Assembly: GCF_011578045.1 (NCBI RefSeq)
Contig: NZ_CP049801.1
Span: 1,984,001-2,048,000 of the forward strand
DNA length: 64,000 bases
Direction of reading: 5' to 3'
Origin: Acinetobacter shaoyimingii
GTDB lineage: Bacteria; Pseudomonadota; Gammaproteobacteria; Pseudomonadales; Moraxellaceae
The notes under the pieces were generated by a model. That model made no database searches and had not been told where the DNA came from. It was given only the letters and a program-made list of their open reading frames with translations. Positions 29,235 to 38,907 of the stretch are shown one piece after another. How positions within the stretch are numbered: the stretch's first letter is position 1; each line of letters opens with the position of its first letter. The translations under genes were made by a program, and so were the position numbers.

Positions 29235-29272
29235 ATAATTGGACCATACTTAAATCAATATGGTCCAATTAT
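29235..29272 (+). terminator. Long stem-loop after thiM
   Basis: ATAATTGGACCATA (29235-29248) pairs perfectly with TATGGTCCAATTAT (29259-29272), a 14-bp stem with a 10-nt loop. It lies between convergent genes. The T-tract is weak, so termination might be bidirectional or protein-assisted. Confidence 0.7.
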
Positions 29273-29316
29273 CCCATTCATAAACCTCCCTTCAACTCTT
29301 ATAGCTGGAAGATGAT

Positions 29317-29541
29317 TTAAAACCCTCTCATATCTTGCGCTATTGTTTTGGCAAAATTTGCTAAACTAATATCTTTGAACATTAGAAACTTAGAAAGTTC
29401 AAACCACTCCCTAATCGACAAATCTTCTATAGCTTTTAGTGGAGTCATCTTTGAAGGTAAATTTTTGTTGATGTCTGCCAAAAACATTTTTTCCATTGTG
29501 TCATACTGTTCTTCACTAACTGTAACATCTAGATTTTTCAT
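29317..29541 (-). CDS. Small hypothetical protein
   Basis: This 74-residue acidic helical protein (MKNLDVTVSEEQYDTMEKMFL...) has an AAGGTGATTTCTT ribosome-binding site before the ATG. It is unrelated to any family I recognise. Its start is 77 bp from the TGTACA palindrome at 29618-29643, which could regulate it. It may be an accessory gene near the toxin-antitoxin pair; composition is AT-rich like its surroundings. Confidence 0.65.
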   Translation of the reverse strand: MKNLDVTVSEEQYDTMEKMFLADINKNLPSKMTPLKAIEDLSIREWFELSKFLMFKDISLANFAKTIAQDMRGF

Positions 29542-29617
29542 AAGAAATCACCTTAAATTTAGGAGTTTTAATTCTAGCTTACAAAAAAATGTGCTTATTT
29601 TATTATTCCTAATTTAC

Positions 29618-29643
29618 TTAATGTACAGAATTCTGTACATTAA
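29618..29643. promoter_or_regulatory. Perfect 26-bp palindrome with two TGTACA cores (YefM operator-like)
   Basis: The half-site TTAATGTACAGAA is repeated inverted, with TGTACA at 29622-29627 and 29634-29639 and GAATTC at the centre. YefM-YoeB complexes are known to bind palindromes with TGTACA cores. It is 160 bp upstream of yefM and 77 bp from the start of a divergent small gene. Confidence 0.75.
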
Positions 29644-29802
29644 AATTCAGAGCTTAAGTTAGAATCTATCCTAAAAGGTCAATACAATTTTAAAGCCTTC
29701 GGTATTTACATCAGCCAGTGGTGCGATAAACTGATCGGATATTACAAAGTATTTGGTCAATATTATATTCATCACGCTCCTTCTCTATTTATAGGAAAAT
29801 TT

Positions 29803-30066
29803 ATGCACGTATTCACCTATACCGATGCACGTAACAATCTAAAATCGGTTTTAGACAAAGTTATTGAAGATGCAGATGTAGCTGTTATTACACGTAAAGA
29901 AGGTAGCCATGCTGTAGTGATGGGACAGGAACATTACGACAGTTTAATGGAAACCCTCTATTTACTTTCCTCTCCTAACAATGCAACACGCTTAAATGAA
30001 TCCATAGCTCAGTTACGAGCGTCACAAACAAAACAAAAGGATTTAATTGAAGATGACGATTCGTAA
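29803..30066 (+). CDS. yefM: Antitoxin of the YefM (Phd/YefM) family
   Basis: This 87-residue antitoxin has the N-terminal Phd/YefM DNA-binding fold (MHVFTYTDARNNLKSVLDKVIEDADVAVITRKEGSHAVVMGQEHYDSLMET) and an acidic C-terminal tail (QKDLIEDDDS) expected to wrap the toxin. It neutralises YoeB and represses its own promoter. The stop overlaps the yoeB start by 14 bp, the usual coupled arrangement. About 160 bp of leader without a recognised gene separates it from the TGTACA palindrome. Confidence 0.93.
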   Translation: MHVFTYTDARNNLKSVLDKVIEDADVAVITRKEGSHAVVMGQEHYDSLMETLYLLSSPNNATRLNESIAQLRASQTKQKDLIEDDDS

Positions 30067-30316
30067 CATTGAATGGACTGATCATGCTTGGGAAGAATAT
30101 GTCTACTGGCAGACACAGGATAAAAAGGTACTCAAGCGTATAAATGCTTTAATCAAAGAGTGTCAACGCACTCCATTTGAAGGAACAGGTAAACCAGAAC
30201 CATTAAAGGCAAATCTATCAGGTTTCTGGAGTAGACGAATTGATGAAAAGCATAGATTGGTCTATGAGGTTTGTGATGAACGGATTAGTATTGTGCAATG
30301 TCGTTTCCATTATTAG
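30053..30316 (+). CDS. yoeB: mRNA-interferase toxin YoeB
   Basis: YoeB is a RelE-fold ribosome-dependent endoribonuclease that cleaves mRNA in the A site and arrests translation. From the ATG at 30053 it is 87 residues. Residues aligning with E. coli YoeB are present: Glu49 in KPEPLK, Arg68 in HRLVYEV and His86/Tyr87 at the extreme C-terminus (RFHY). NLSGFWSRRI is a strong family signature. The frame extends to a TTG at 30047, but the ATG overlapping the antitoxin stop is preferred. All active-site residues are intact, so the toxin should be functional. Confidence 0.94.
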   Translation: MTIRNIEWTDHAWEEYVYWQTQDKKVLKRINALIKECQRTPFEGTGKPEPLKANLSGFWSRRIDEKHRLVYEVCDERISIVQCRFHY

Positions 30317-30320
30317 CTAG

Positions 30321-30350
30321 TAAAGCCAAACTTAGTTATGAGGCTTTTTT
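30321..30350 (+). terminator. Weak terminator after yoeB
   Basis: AAAGCC and GGCTTT form a 6-bp stem with a 14-nt loop, followed by TTTGATT. The stem is short. Confidence 0.5.
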
Positions 30351-30455
30351 GATTCTTAATATCGAATTAACGTCAAAGTGTTAAACCTAATCTCAAGAAA
30401 TTTTCATTAAAAGTATTCAAACCATAATTACTACTAAGCGCACTAAACCCTGTCT

Positions 30456-30818
30456 TTACTGAGTTGTTTTACGATAAAACGCTCTCGGCATTTCTGAAAT
30501 TTCGACGCAGAGCTGAACATTTGAACCAGAAGCATCATAGCTCTTAAAGGCATTTAAGCATTTACTTAAATCATCTGCCATTTTTGCCTTTTGTTCATCT
30601 GTGCGACCCATCAAAATGTATAAACAGACGTGAATATAAGCTTGATGGGTATCACCAAAGCCAATCAGAAAATTTTCATTGGCACGAATACGCGTCTTAA
30701 TTTCATCTGGATGACCAATGAGTCCTGTATCAAATAATGCGTGATTTAAATCTTGCATCAATGATTGACAGTTTAAATCTTGAATATTGTCAGAATATTC
30801 AACAATCATTTGTGGCAT
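30456..30818 (-). CDS. 5-carboxymethyl-2-hydroxymuconate isomerase family tautomerase
   Basis: This 120-residue protein (MPQMIVEYSDNIQDLNCQSLMQDLNHALFDTG...) is a member of the CHMI branch of the tautomerase superfamily, in which the N-terminal Pro exposed after Met removal is the catalytic base. Pro2 is present. HpaF works in homoprotocatechuate breakdown, but no other hpa gene is here, so the real substrate is uncertain. It is 64 bp downstream of the helicase gene on the same strand. Confidence 0.85.
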   Translation of the reverse strand: MPQMIVEYSDNIQDLNCQSLMQDLNHALFDTGLIGHPDEIKTRIRANENFLIGFGDTHQAYIHVCLYILMGRTDEQKAKMADDLSKCLNAFKSYDASGSNVQLCVEISEMPRAFYRKTTQ

Positions 30819-30882
30819 AACATGTATTCCTATTCATCATCAAACTGATGATGAATCAATCAATTTCAAATTGCTCACAACA

Positions 30883-32598
30883 TTATTCGATGTAAAGTAA
30901 TGCCAAACGCACTTGGTCATAGCCCATGCGTGGACTTGTCGCCTCAACAATTGGACGAAGTTTAATACTTCCATCTTCAGCAAAATGTTCAGGACTTTGA
31001 CGTTTCTTCAATTTTTTATAAATTTTACGCACTTGCTCTACGATTTCTTCACCAGGATGCGCCACAGAAATATCTAGCCCCTGCTCTTTATGCAATTTTC
31101 CTAAGTGATTAATAATGGTTGCAGGCGTTAAACCACGCTCTACCGCAATATCTTGGATCTCATACCCCCCCAAGAACAACTCCTTGGTTTCATCCAAAGT
31201 TGCTGTCGCATAGTTTTGCTTGCCTGCATTTCTCGCAATTTTTTTCTCATTGCGTGCAATTTCAGTTTCATTCAATGTTCCACCACAATGGCGAATAAAT
31301 GCTTTGTGCTGTGGTTCTAAATCAATATCTGCAAAGTGTTCTTCAGCTTCTTGTGACAACTCTTGGAAACGTCGATCAGCCTTAATCGCCAAACTATCCA
31401 GTTCTAAAGCTTGCTCGTTAAAACCGAGTAAACGCAGCCCTTCTATCGACTTTAAACGAGAAAGTGCAACATAACCCTGACCTTTTTCAAAGGTACTGGC
31501 CAAATTGATTTCTGCGGCAGCCAAGGTCATGCCTTGCGACTTATGAATGGTAATAGCCCAAGCTAAACGTAATGGAATTTGTTGAAAACTGGCAATGGTT
31601 TTACCTGCATCATTATCTACAGACCATGTTTCAGGCTCGACCAATAAAACCGTGCCATCCGTCAGTTTAACTTTGGGTAAAATGCCATAGTCATCGACCT
31701 CTTCAAAACTAATCACTTCGCCCAAACTGCCATTGATATAGCCCATATCGAAGTTATTTTTTACAAACATCACTTTGGCGTGCTTTTTCAATGTCAGTTC
31801 TTCAGGTGCGCGTACAGAAGACTTTAAGGTTTCAATCAGCTTTTCATTTCCATCAATATTGGCATTAAATTGATGACTATCCCCTTCAATATCATTGAGA
31901 TGCTGAAAGTTAATATTATCGACATCCATGTTGTGGGTATACAGACGTGTAAATGTGTCACCAATATCTTGCTGACGTGTTGCTTGCAAGGCACGAATAT
32001 GTTCAGCCTGAATGCTCTGTGAACGTATTGCATTTAAAATATCATTCAATGCTGAATCATCTTGACGATGTTGCTCAGTTAAATAACAAACTCTAAATTT
32101 AGCTTCCACCCACGCCTGCGACATAAAACAAAATTTATCGCGATTCTTTTCATCATTACGCCCCACAGGCGGTAACTGGAAAAAGTCTCCTGCGGCAATC
32201 ACTTGTATGCCACCAAAAGCTTCATCGGATTCTTTGAAATATTTAAGGACTTGATTGACCAAATTCAGTTGCTTGGCATGGAGCATCGATATTTCATCAA
32301 TAATTAAAACCTGAGCGCTCTCAAGATGTTCCTTGAGATATTTACGCTCTTTCATGCGTTTTAAATCATCATCCGATAAAAAATCTTTAATACCAATGCC
32401 AGCCCAAGTATGAATGGTCATGCCATTCATATGCGTTGCGGCAATCCCTGTAGATGCGGTGATCGCCACAGGAACTTTACGCGCTTTTAAATAATTGATG
32501 TACTGATTTAAGGTATAGGTTTTCCCTGCACCGGCAGAACCTGTCAAAAAGACACTTTCACCCGCTTTCATTAATTTAAGTGCAGTTTCTTGCTTCAT
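30883..32598 (-). CDS. PIF1-like superfamily 1B DNA helicase
   Basis: This 571-residue protein is an ATP-dependent helicase of the PIF1/RecD2-like type. Walker A GSAGAGKT is at residues 20-27, Walker B VLIIDEIS near 97-104, motif QVIAAGDFFQLPPVG follows, and the C-terminal AITIHKSQGMTL and YVALSRL motifs are the usual helicase endings. A further C-terminal HTH_40-like region (TLDETKELFLGGYEIQDIAVERGLTPATIINHL, about 465-500) is seen. It may process replication or G-quadruplex substrates. Expressed as a single transcript, perhaps with the tautomerase gene. Confidence 0.88.
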   Translation of the reverse strand: MKQETALKLMKAGESVFLTGSAGAGKTYTLNQYINYLKARKVPVAITASTGIAATHMNGMTIHTWAGIGIKDFLSDDDLKRMKERKYLKEHLESAQVLIIDEISMLHAKQLNLVNQVLKYFKESDEAFGGIQVIAAGDFFQLPPVGRNDEKNRDKFCFMSQAWVEAKFRVCYLTEQHRQDDSALNDILNAIRSQSIQAEHIRALQATRQQDIGDTFTRLYTHNMDVDNINFQHLNDIEGDSHQFNANIDGNEKLIETLKSSVRAPEELTLKKHAKVMFVKNNFDMGYINGSLGEVISFEEVDDYGILPKVKLTDGTVLLVEPETWSVDNDAGKTIASFQQIPLRLAWAITIHKSQGMTLAAAEINLASTFEKGQGYVALSRLKSIEGLRLLGFNEQALELDSLAIKADRRFQELSQEAEEHFADIDLEPQHKAFIRHCGGTLNETEIARNEKKIARNAGKQNYATATLDETKELFLGGYEIQDIAVERGLTPATIINHLGKLHKEQGLDISVAHPGEEIVEQVRKIYKKLKKRQSPEHFAEDGSIKLRPIVEATSPRMGYDQVRLALLYIE

Positions 32599-32729
32599 AT
32601 CAACCCAACCTTATCAGACCGTCATAGCCTAACCATTTTTAAAGAAAAAGTTAAGTTGAAAATCAGTTGTCTAACTTTGCCACGACAAATCATGACCAGT
32701 TTATAGTTCATACAAAATCTAATGGATGA

Positions 32730-34790
32730 TCATGCATTTAAACTTTGATTAAGTGATTGAATAAATTTTTGAGCAATTTCTTCAATTTCTTCAGATGCTT
32801 TTTCATTGTTCGCAAAACGTAATTGATCAAAATGCAATTGTTTATTTTTTAAATAACATCCCAAAGTTAAATGAAGATGTTCATCATCAAGCGATGCCAT
32901 ATGAAATGCCGCATAGCCACCATCAACAATAAGTTCAGTATAGGACAACGCCAAACAATGCTTATACACCAGTGACTCATTGATAATCTGTTTCAAACTA
33001 TTGAGTTCACTAAAGATCCAAGCATCATATTGAATTGGTTTCTGATGTGTAACGCTCGGCCATTCATCAACATTTACCCGTCTACGTAGCTGATTCAATG
33101 TGTCTTCCAAGTAGACCTGTTCATGCCATTTGATCGCCTTTTGATACAACCCTGTCCATGTCACATTTTTAGCAATATTGGGTTGTCGTTGAAACAGATC
33201 AATTAAATAATCTGCAACATAGGATTCAAAGATACCCATATTTTGGTTGAGGTAACGATGCTGATGTTTAAATAAACTTCTAAAATCTTGCACTTCCAAT
33301 TGGTGCTTTTTCAAACTGTGAAAAAAAAATGGACTTTGCTGTGTTTCTGGTTCAATAAATTGGATTAAATCGGCTGGAATATTTTGAACAATATCATTCA
33401 GATATTGTATAAATGCTTGTATCACTCGATTGATATGCTTAAACACTTGCTTTGCAATTTTGGGATCCAATGCAACCTGCTTATGGAAAATTTGCAACCA
33501 TTCTTCAACATACAATACGTTTGCAGGAATGTCTTGGCATCCGTGTTGATCATCGCTTACAGCTTTTGATTGATTACTTATAAATGGATCATGCGTTTTG
33601 ACATGAGTATGTTTAATCCAATCATTGCGTAATGCAAATTTTGCACATTCTTGAACAAATAAACGTGCAGATGACGATTTAAAATATTTTAAAGTCGCCA
33701 AAATCACGTGTGGAGGGTACGGCGTGGTATGTAAAAAACTCAGCGCTATCATGGTCATTCTGACATTTGCATCGTCAATGTGTTGCGATATCCAATCATT
33801 AACGATTTGATCTTGTCTAAACAACCAATTCACTGTTCTTTTTAAATAACAAATCGGATAGTTAAGCGTACGTTCAGACTTTTCATGCGAATTATTCAAG
33901 CCAAATTGATCATCCCAATATTCATGATCTGGCTCTAAAAAAATGTCTTTGCTGAAAATATCTTGGTATTGCCAATAACCACGTTTGATGCGACGGGCAA
34001 ATCCCAACAAATGAGGATTTTCTTGAGCATGGTGTCGCAGCAAATCATAATCCTGTTGATGTTGAAGCAGATCTGCTAAACAGTAGCGCTCAGGCATCGT
34101 TATTTGCATAATCCGATAAATATATGCAGGAATAAAAGCTTGTGCTGATAAACAGAAATGTTCATAAGCAGGAATAACTTTTTGAATCGCTAAAAAACTT
34201 TCGCCAATGATTGAGTTTATTAAACATAAATGTTTAATATTCACTTCAACATGCAAAGGGATTGCCTGTCCTAAACCAGCATAGTTTTTTAAATAGGAAA
34301 CATTGTAATAACCTGCTTCAATCATCAGCTGATCAATACATTCTGCTTCTTGTTCAGTTAAGTTATATAAATACTGCTCTACACGGTTTTCACCATCTAC
34401 CCACTCAAATACAGATTCAACAATAATTTGCCTAAAAATTTGAACTTTGCTTTGTAAAAATAAAGCGTCGACGGTGTTAGAACTATTCAGAAAAAAATGA
34501 ATATCATTAAATACAAAATCAGCAATTTTTTGCACTGATATATTGGGATGAGGCGTCGAAAACTCGATTAAATGTGGATTTTCCTCAGCAATATTGACTT
34601 GCACTAAACCATCGGCAATCGTGATTTTCTGTTGTTCTTCATGCACGACAAATAGATTATCAGGCGTCAATGACCAGACATAAAACCACTGATCTTGAAA
34701 AATTTGCTTCAGTGTTGGTGAAAGCTCCAGCAATTTTTGAGCTGTTTGCTGATGATTCTGTATCTGAATTTTTTCTACATCCAAATCCAT
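32730..34790 (-). CDS. Large protein with a PcfJ-like C-terminus, unknown function
   Basis: This 686-residue soluble protein has no signal peptide or membrane helix. The first 550 residues are helical and unassigned. The C-terminus (about 600-686; YKHCLALSYTELIVDGGYAAFHMASLDDEHLHLTLGCYLKNKQLHFDQLRFANN) matches the pattern of PcfJ-like domains, in which a Cys near the helix and a beta hairpin precede a Q-x-x-x-x-x-N stretch. PcfJ proteins occur with plasmids and prophages, but nothing mobile adjoins it. It is 131 bp from the helicase gene on the same strand; a link is speculative. Confidence 0.6.
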   Translation of the reverse strand: MDLDVEKIQIQNHQQTAQKLLELSPTLKQIFQDQWFYVWSLTPDNLFVVHEEQQKITIADGLVQVNIAEENPHLIEFSTPHPNISVQKIADFVFNDIHFFLNSSNTVDALFLQSKVQIFRQIIVESVFEWVDGENRVEQYLYNLTEQEAECIDQLMIEAGYYNVSYLKNYAGLGQAIPLHVEVNIKHLCLINSIIGESFLAIQKVIPAYEHFCLSAQAFIPAYIYRIMQITMPERYCLADLLQHQQDYDLLRHHAQENPHLLGFARRIKRGYWQYQDIFSKDIFLEPDHEYWDDQFGLNNSHEKSERTLNYPICYLKRTVNWLFRQDQIVNDWISQHIDDANVRMTMIALSFLHTTPYPPHVILATLKYFKSSSARLFVQECAKFALRNDWIKHTHVKTHDPFISNQSKAVSDDQHGCQDIPANVLYVEEWLQIFHKQVALDPKIAKQVFKHINRVIQAFIQYLNDIVQNIPADLIQFIEPETQQSPFFFHSLKKHQLEVQDFRSLFKHQHRYLNQNMGIFESYVADYLIDLFQRQPNIAKNVTWTGLYQKAIKWHEQVYLEDTLNQLRRRVNVDEWPSVTHQKPIQYDAWIFSELNSLKQIINESLVYKHCLALSYTELIVDGGYAAFHMASLDDEHLHLTLGCYLKNKQLHFDQLRFANNEKASEEIEEIAQKFIQSLNQSLNA

Positions 34791-35056
34791 ACTCGAGCCT
34801 TAACATAAATCATTGATTTAAAAATTAACTTAAGAATAGACCTAAAGCTAATTCACCACAAACAAAAGCTTGCAAGCATATCCCATTTCAGCACATCTAA
34901 ATCATTGAGATTGATTGAGTACATAGCTTTATCTACGTTCTGCATCTACTGTAAAATTTGGCATTATAAAATGGTTCTACAATATTTTAGATTAAATTTG
35001 ACAATTTACATTGTCCAGATTACAAATAAGCATGAATCACAAGGATAATCATAAAA

Positions 35057-35899
35057 ATGAAAACCATCGTTATAACAGGTGCAAATACAGGTATTGGTTT
35101 TGCAACCGCTAAAAAATGTGTTCAAAGTGGTCATCATGTGATCTTAGCTTGTCGTAACCTTGAAAAAGCTAAACAAGCAAAACAGCAATTAGACACCCTT
35201 GCACAGCAACATCAGGCCAAAGTTGAGATTGTCCAACTTGAATTGAACAGTCTACAAAACGTGAATGATACTGCAAATGACATTTTATCTCGTTTCCACA
35301 AAATTGATGTTCTCGTCAATAATGCAGGATTACTTACACCTCAGCTTGAAAGCACACAGGATGGTTTTGAAAAACAAATCGGTGTGAATTATCTAGCTCA
35401 CTATTTATGGACACTTAAGCTGTTACCTTTACTGAAAAAATCAGATGCCGGACGTATTATTCATCTTGCTTCACTTATGCATTTGGCAGGTTCTATTCAA
35501 TTTGATCAATTCAAAGCAGATGATGTCACGCGATACAATGGTGTGAAGCGTTATGGCAATAGCAAATTAGCTAATCTTCTGATGAGTAATGTATTGGCAG
35601 AAAAGTTGAAAGATACACCAATAACCAGTAATGCAATTCATCCAGGTGGAGTCGATTCAGAAATCTATCGTGATTTACCCAAATACCAATATGCCGTGAT
35701 TAAACTTTTTCTGATTCCCCCTGCAAAACCAGCACAGTTGATTCATGACATTGCGTTTGATCCTGCATGGGCAAATCGTTCTGGTGAATATATCAGTTTA
35801 CAAACGCCTGCATTTAAATCAAGAAATGCCAAAGATATACAACTTGCAAGAAAGCTTTATGATGTATCTTATGACTATGTAAAACAGTATCTTGAATAA
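35057..35899 (+). CDS. Short-chain dehydrogenase/reductase, retinol-dehydrogenase-like
   Basis: This 280-residue SDR has TGANTGIG for NAD(P) binding at residues 7-14, NNAG near 90, a LASLM segment for the catalytic Ser region, and Tyr-x-x-x-Lys in RYGNSKLAN near 170. Arg in the CRNLEKAK stretch hints at NADP preference. Most relatives act on hydrophobic alcohols or ketones, and this group is often labelled retinol dehydrogenase-like without proof. It is followed after 140 bp by a hydrolase on the same strand, so a shared lipid or ester pathway is possible. Confidence 0.88.
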   Translation: MKTIVITGANTGIGFATAKKCVQSGHHVILACRNLEKAKQAKQQLDTLAQQHQAKVEIVQLELNSLQNVNDTANDILSRFHKIDVLVNNAGLLTPQLESTQDGFEKQIGVNYLAHYLWTLKLLPLLKKSDAGRIIHLASLMHLAGSIQFDQFKADDVTRYNGVKRYGNSKLANLLMSNVLAEKLKDTPITSNAIHPGGVDSEIYRDLPKYQYAVIKLFLIPPAKPAQLIHDIAFDPAWANRSGEYISLQTPAFKSRNAKDIQLARKLYDVSYDYVKQYLE

Positions 35900-36039
35900 T
35901 CTTTTTATCAAAGGATATTTGTATTTCCGATATGCGTTGCATTATTAAAAGCTTTGATGTTTCAACCGCTACGAAAAACAAACTCCTCCTGATCAAAAAT
36001 CAAATAAGAATGATTTAAATTTAATGACATGGAGTCTTT

Positions 36040-37002
36040 ATGAATCACGTTTTCAATCAATATCAAGCAGATATTTTAGGTCCAGGTTATGAATGCATGA
36101 CCTTATCTTTCCCTGATGATTATGAAGGCTCTGTAGTTGCCAATTTGGTTCGTAAAAAAGCCAATGCGAAAACCTCAAAAGCGGTGCTCTATGTGCATGG
36201 CTTTATTGATTATTTTTTTCAAACTGAAATGGCAGAACAATTTAACCAACACGGTTATGATTTTTATGCGCTTGATTTAAGAAAATACGGTCGTTCCTTA
36301 TTGCCTCATCAAAAACCTTATTTTGTTTTAAACCTTCGAGAATATGATGCTGAAATTACAGCTGCCTTAGAGATTATTGGCCAAGAAGAACATGAGCATG
36401 TGTTATTAAGTGGACACTCAACGGGCGGTTTAACCACTACACTATATGCAGCACATTATCCAGATCATCCATTGATCAAAGGTCTATGGCTCAACAGTCC
36501 TTTCTATGACTTCAATATGAATATCATTAAGAAAAAAATTGCCTTACCGCAACTGAGTCGCCTTGGCGCTAAATTTCCAAATCTCAAATTTCCGAGTGAA
36601 TTAAACAAATGGTATGTACAAAGTTTACACCGTGATTTTTTTGGAGAATGGGAGTTCAATCTCAATTGGAAACCTAAAAAGTATCCAAAGGTATATATCA
36701 GTTTTGTACATGCTATTTATGAAGCGCAGAAAGAGATTCATCAAGGGATAAAATTAAATATTCCTGTACTTGTTATGCATTCAGACAAGACCAGAAATCC
36801 AAGATTATTCAACCGTGATGCACGTACCAGTGATGTGATTTTAGATGTTAAAACCATCCAAACCTACGCAAACAAGATACAAAGTGATGTCAATGTCATT
36901 ACAATTAAAGACGGTTTGCACGATTTAGTGCTTTCAGCTGCCAATGTTCGTGAAAAAGTGTACACACAGCTTTTTGCATTTTTGAAAGATAAAAACCTCT
37001 AA
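36040..37002 (+). CDS. Alpha/beta hydrolase, serine aminopeptidase S33/lysophospholipase type
   Basis: This 320-residue hydrolase has a nucleophile elbow LSGHSTGG (residues near 128), HGFIDYFFQTEMAEQF as the oxyanion-side strand, LDLRKYGRSLLPHQKPYFV and a predicted catalytic His in IKDGLHDLVLSA. The pattern is that of S33 peptidases and monoacylglycerol/lysophospholipases, which usually cannot be told apart by sequence alone. ATGGAGTC lies before the start. It is the last gene before about 400 bp of noncoding DNA and converges on the ethanolamine regulator. Confidence 0.87.
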   Translation: MNHVFNQYQADILGPGYECMTLSFPDDYEGSVVANLVRKKANAKTSKAVLYVHGFIDYFFQTEMAEQFNQHGYDFYALDLRKYGRSLLPHQKPYFVLNLREYDAEITAALEIIGQEEHEHVLLSGHSTGGLTTTLYAAHYPDHPLIKGLWLNSPFYDFNMNIIKKKIALPQLSRLGAKFPNLKFPSELNKWYVQSLHRDFFGEWEFNLNWKPKKYPKVYISFVHAIYEAQKEIHQGIKLNIPVLVMHSDKTRNPRLFNRDARTSDVILDVKTIQTYANKIQSDVNVITIKDGLHDLVLSAANVREKVYTQLFAFLKDKNL

Positions 37003-37399
37003 GTATACTTTGGGGAGTAGCCCATTTTGAACACGAACATTGTTCAGTTTTAAAATGAGCGTTCTTTTATAAATCGTTTTTTAAAAGCATCTTTTAAAAA
37101 ATCAAAGTTCATTGGCACTAGGCTCAATGGTCAATAAAAGCGCTTAAGTTGCACCATATTTAAATCTGCAAAATTGATCATATAAGGGAGAATTGAACAA
37201 TAACGTCTCCTCTTACAACGCTTTTTCTCATCTGTTGAGTAACGAGTGAACACTGATCATCAATGTTTAATAATTGAATAATGTCTTAATAAAAGAAGTG
37301 TGCCCAAACCAATATATTAAAAGCGCAGGTCAACGTTTATTCTGAAAGCACATGATGATCATGACGAACTTTTTTTAATTTGAAATCCTCAGTAAAAAA
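37003..37399. other. Convergent noncoding region
   Basis: I found no gene in this 397-bp region. It contains a TTTTTTAAAAG/CTTTTAAAAAA hairpin near 37077-37101 and a GAACATTGTTC palindrome near 37037. Neither looks like a standard terminator for both sides, but the A/T-rich hairpin might serve. Confidence 0.5.
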
Positions 37400-38581
37400 T
37401 TATCGTTCATCAATATAACGAATAAGCTTTTGGTATATTGGATTATCTGTTGGGATCAGTTCAATCAACCGTTCAATTGCGTCAAAAGCCTCGGGGGAAT
37501 GCGCCAAATGTTTAAATAAGATGTCGGCATCTTTGGCTTTAAAAATAGCATCGCTCAGTCTAGATTCTAAACAATCCCGCCAAGCCATTAAAAATGGACT
37601 TTCTGTACGGGTTAAGAATACCCCTTTACATAAGTTGAGTGCCGTTTCGGTATACCCAGCATCGAGTGCTTGCTCAACTTGTAAAAAATCACCTTCAACT
37701 TGAGCATTGAGGCGGTAAGGACGTGAACTAAGCAGATTGCCTAAAATTTCACGTAAATGTGACATTTCGGCCTTTAAAGTCCCCATACTAATTTTACGCT
37801 CACCATATAAGGCTTGGTGTAATGCTTCTAAATTCAAGCCTTGCGGACATAATGCAAGGATAGTCAAAATTTCAATCTGACGTGGTGTGAGTACTACAAT
37901 TTTGCCATTAAACAAAACTTGAGGGATGGAAAAAGCACGAATGAATAAGTGATGTTGTTGTGTTTCGATTAAAGCTGTTTGAATAATCGAGGCACAGCGT
38001 TCAGCAGCCAATAAGCCCAAACTGTTGTGATGATTCCAAGTGGTAGACAAGTCAATCACGCCCACAATTTGTTTAGAATAAGGATCGACAATGGGTGCTG
38101 CATAACATACCCAATCTTGCACAGAGGACATGAAATGTTCATTTGAAAACACACAACATGATTGCTTTGTTTTTAATGATAGTGCTAAAGCATTTGTACC
38201 CACCAATTCTTCACGCCACTGCCCACCTTGAATAAAATGAACACGCTCAGCTGCACTTTGCATTTGTCCACTTGATGCAGTCCAAACAATAGTGCTTCCA
38301 ACATCACCTATAGCGACCACCATTGAAGATTGTTGGGCTAAACGTTTTAACTCATCTTGGCACATGGTCACTGCATGATGAAGTGCTGTTTGTTCAGTGC
38401 TTTTTTGTTTAGCTAAAGGTGCGGCATAACGATCTGTGGGTATAGATGCCATTTCTGAGCGTTGCCAAGAACTGACGATGCTTTGCCCAAGTTGATGTGC
38501 TTGACGTGATGACAGGCTGGTATTTTGTCTTAAGCGCTCAATCTGATCCCGTTGTTGAATTAAAGCTTGGGTATTGATCAT
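37400..38581 (-). CDS. GAF-domain transcriptional regulator with C-terminal winged helix
   Basis: This 393-residue protein has a GAF-like sensor domain (about 60-210; MVVAIGDVGSTIVWTASSG, FIQGGQWREELVGTNALALSL, WVCYAAPIVDPYSKQIVGVIDLSTTWN), as found in AcoR-type activators, but no sigma-54 AAA+ ATPase domain. Instead a DNA-binding winged helix follows (VVLTPRQIEILTILALCPQGLNLEALHQALYGERKISMGTLKAEMSHLREILG, about 228-290). It diverges from the acetaldehyde dehydrogenase/ethanolamine genes, so it probably controls them. The signal sensed may be ethanolamine or acetaldehyde (inference). Confidence 0.8.
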   Translation of the reverse strand: MINTQALIQQRDQIERLRQNTSLSSRQAHQLGQSIVSSWQRSEMASIPTDRYAAPLAKQKSTEQTALHHAVTMCQDELKRLAQQSSMVVAIGDVGSTIVWTASSGQMQSAAERVHFIQGGQWREELVGTNALALSLKTKQSCCVFSNEHFMSSVQDWVCYAAPIVDPYSKQIVGVIDLSTTWNHHNSLGLLAAERCASIIQTALIETQQHHLFIRAFSIPQVLFNGKIVVLTPRQIEILTILALCPQGLNLEALHQALYGERKISMGTLKAEMSHLREILGNLLSSRPYRLNAQVEGDFLQVEQALDAGYTETALNLCKGVFLTRTESPFLMAWRDCLESRLSDAIFKAKDADILFKHLAHSPEAFDAIERLIELIPTDNPIYQKLIRYIDER

Positions 38582-38907
38582 AGAAACATCCTTTTATTTG
38601 TGCTTTGCCGATCACTGGCTTATTTTCTGAGCATTTCATTGCATCATCATGACATTTGCTAGCTGTTCAATTTATCTTAACGCAATCTCGTTATAAATAA
38701 GAAACAATTCACATTTAGAAATGATTTTGTGCATTTCATAAAGATCGAATATGTTAACTTTTTTATAGGCTTATGCCGATAACTAAAATGACCAACCTTT
38801 TTCCAACCTTAGCTTGCCTATGCTCAAATTGAATATAGGTGTAAAGCATCAAGACTGAAATCTTGGTTCAGCATCATCATGGATAATAACTGAATAGGGA
38901 TAAGATT

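Noticed and set aside
29644..29802. About 48 in-frame codons upstream of the yefM ATG without a stop
   Set aside because: There is no start codon or ribosome-binding site in the stretch, and the yefM ATG gives the normal family N-terminus.
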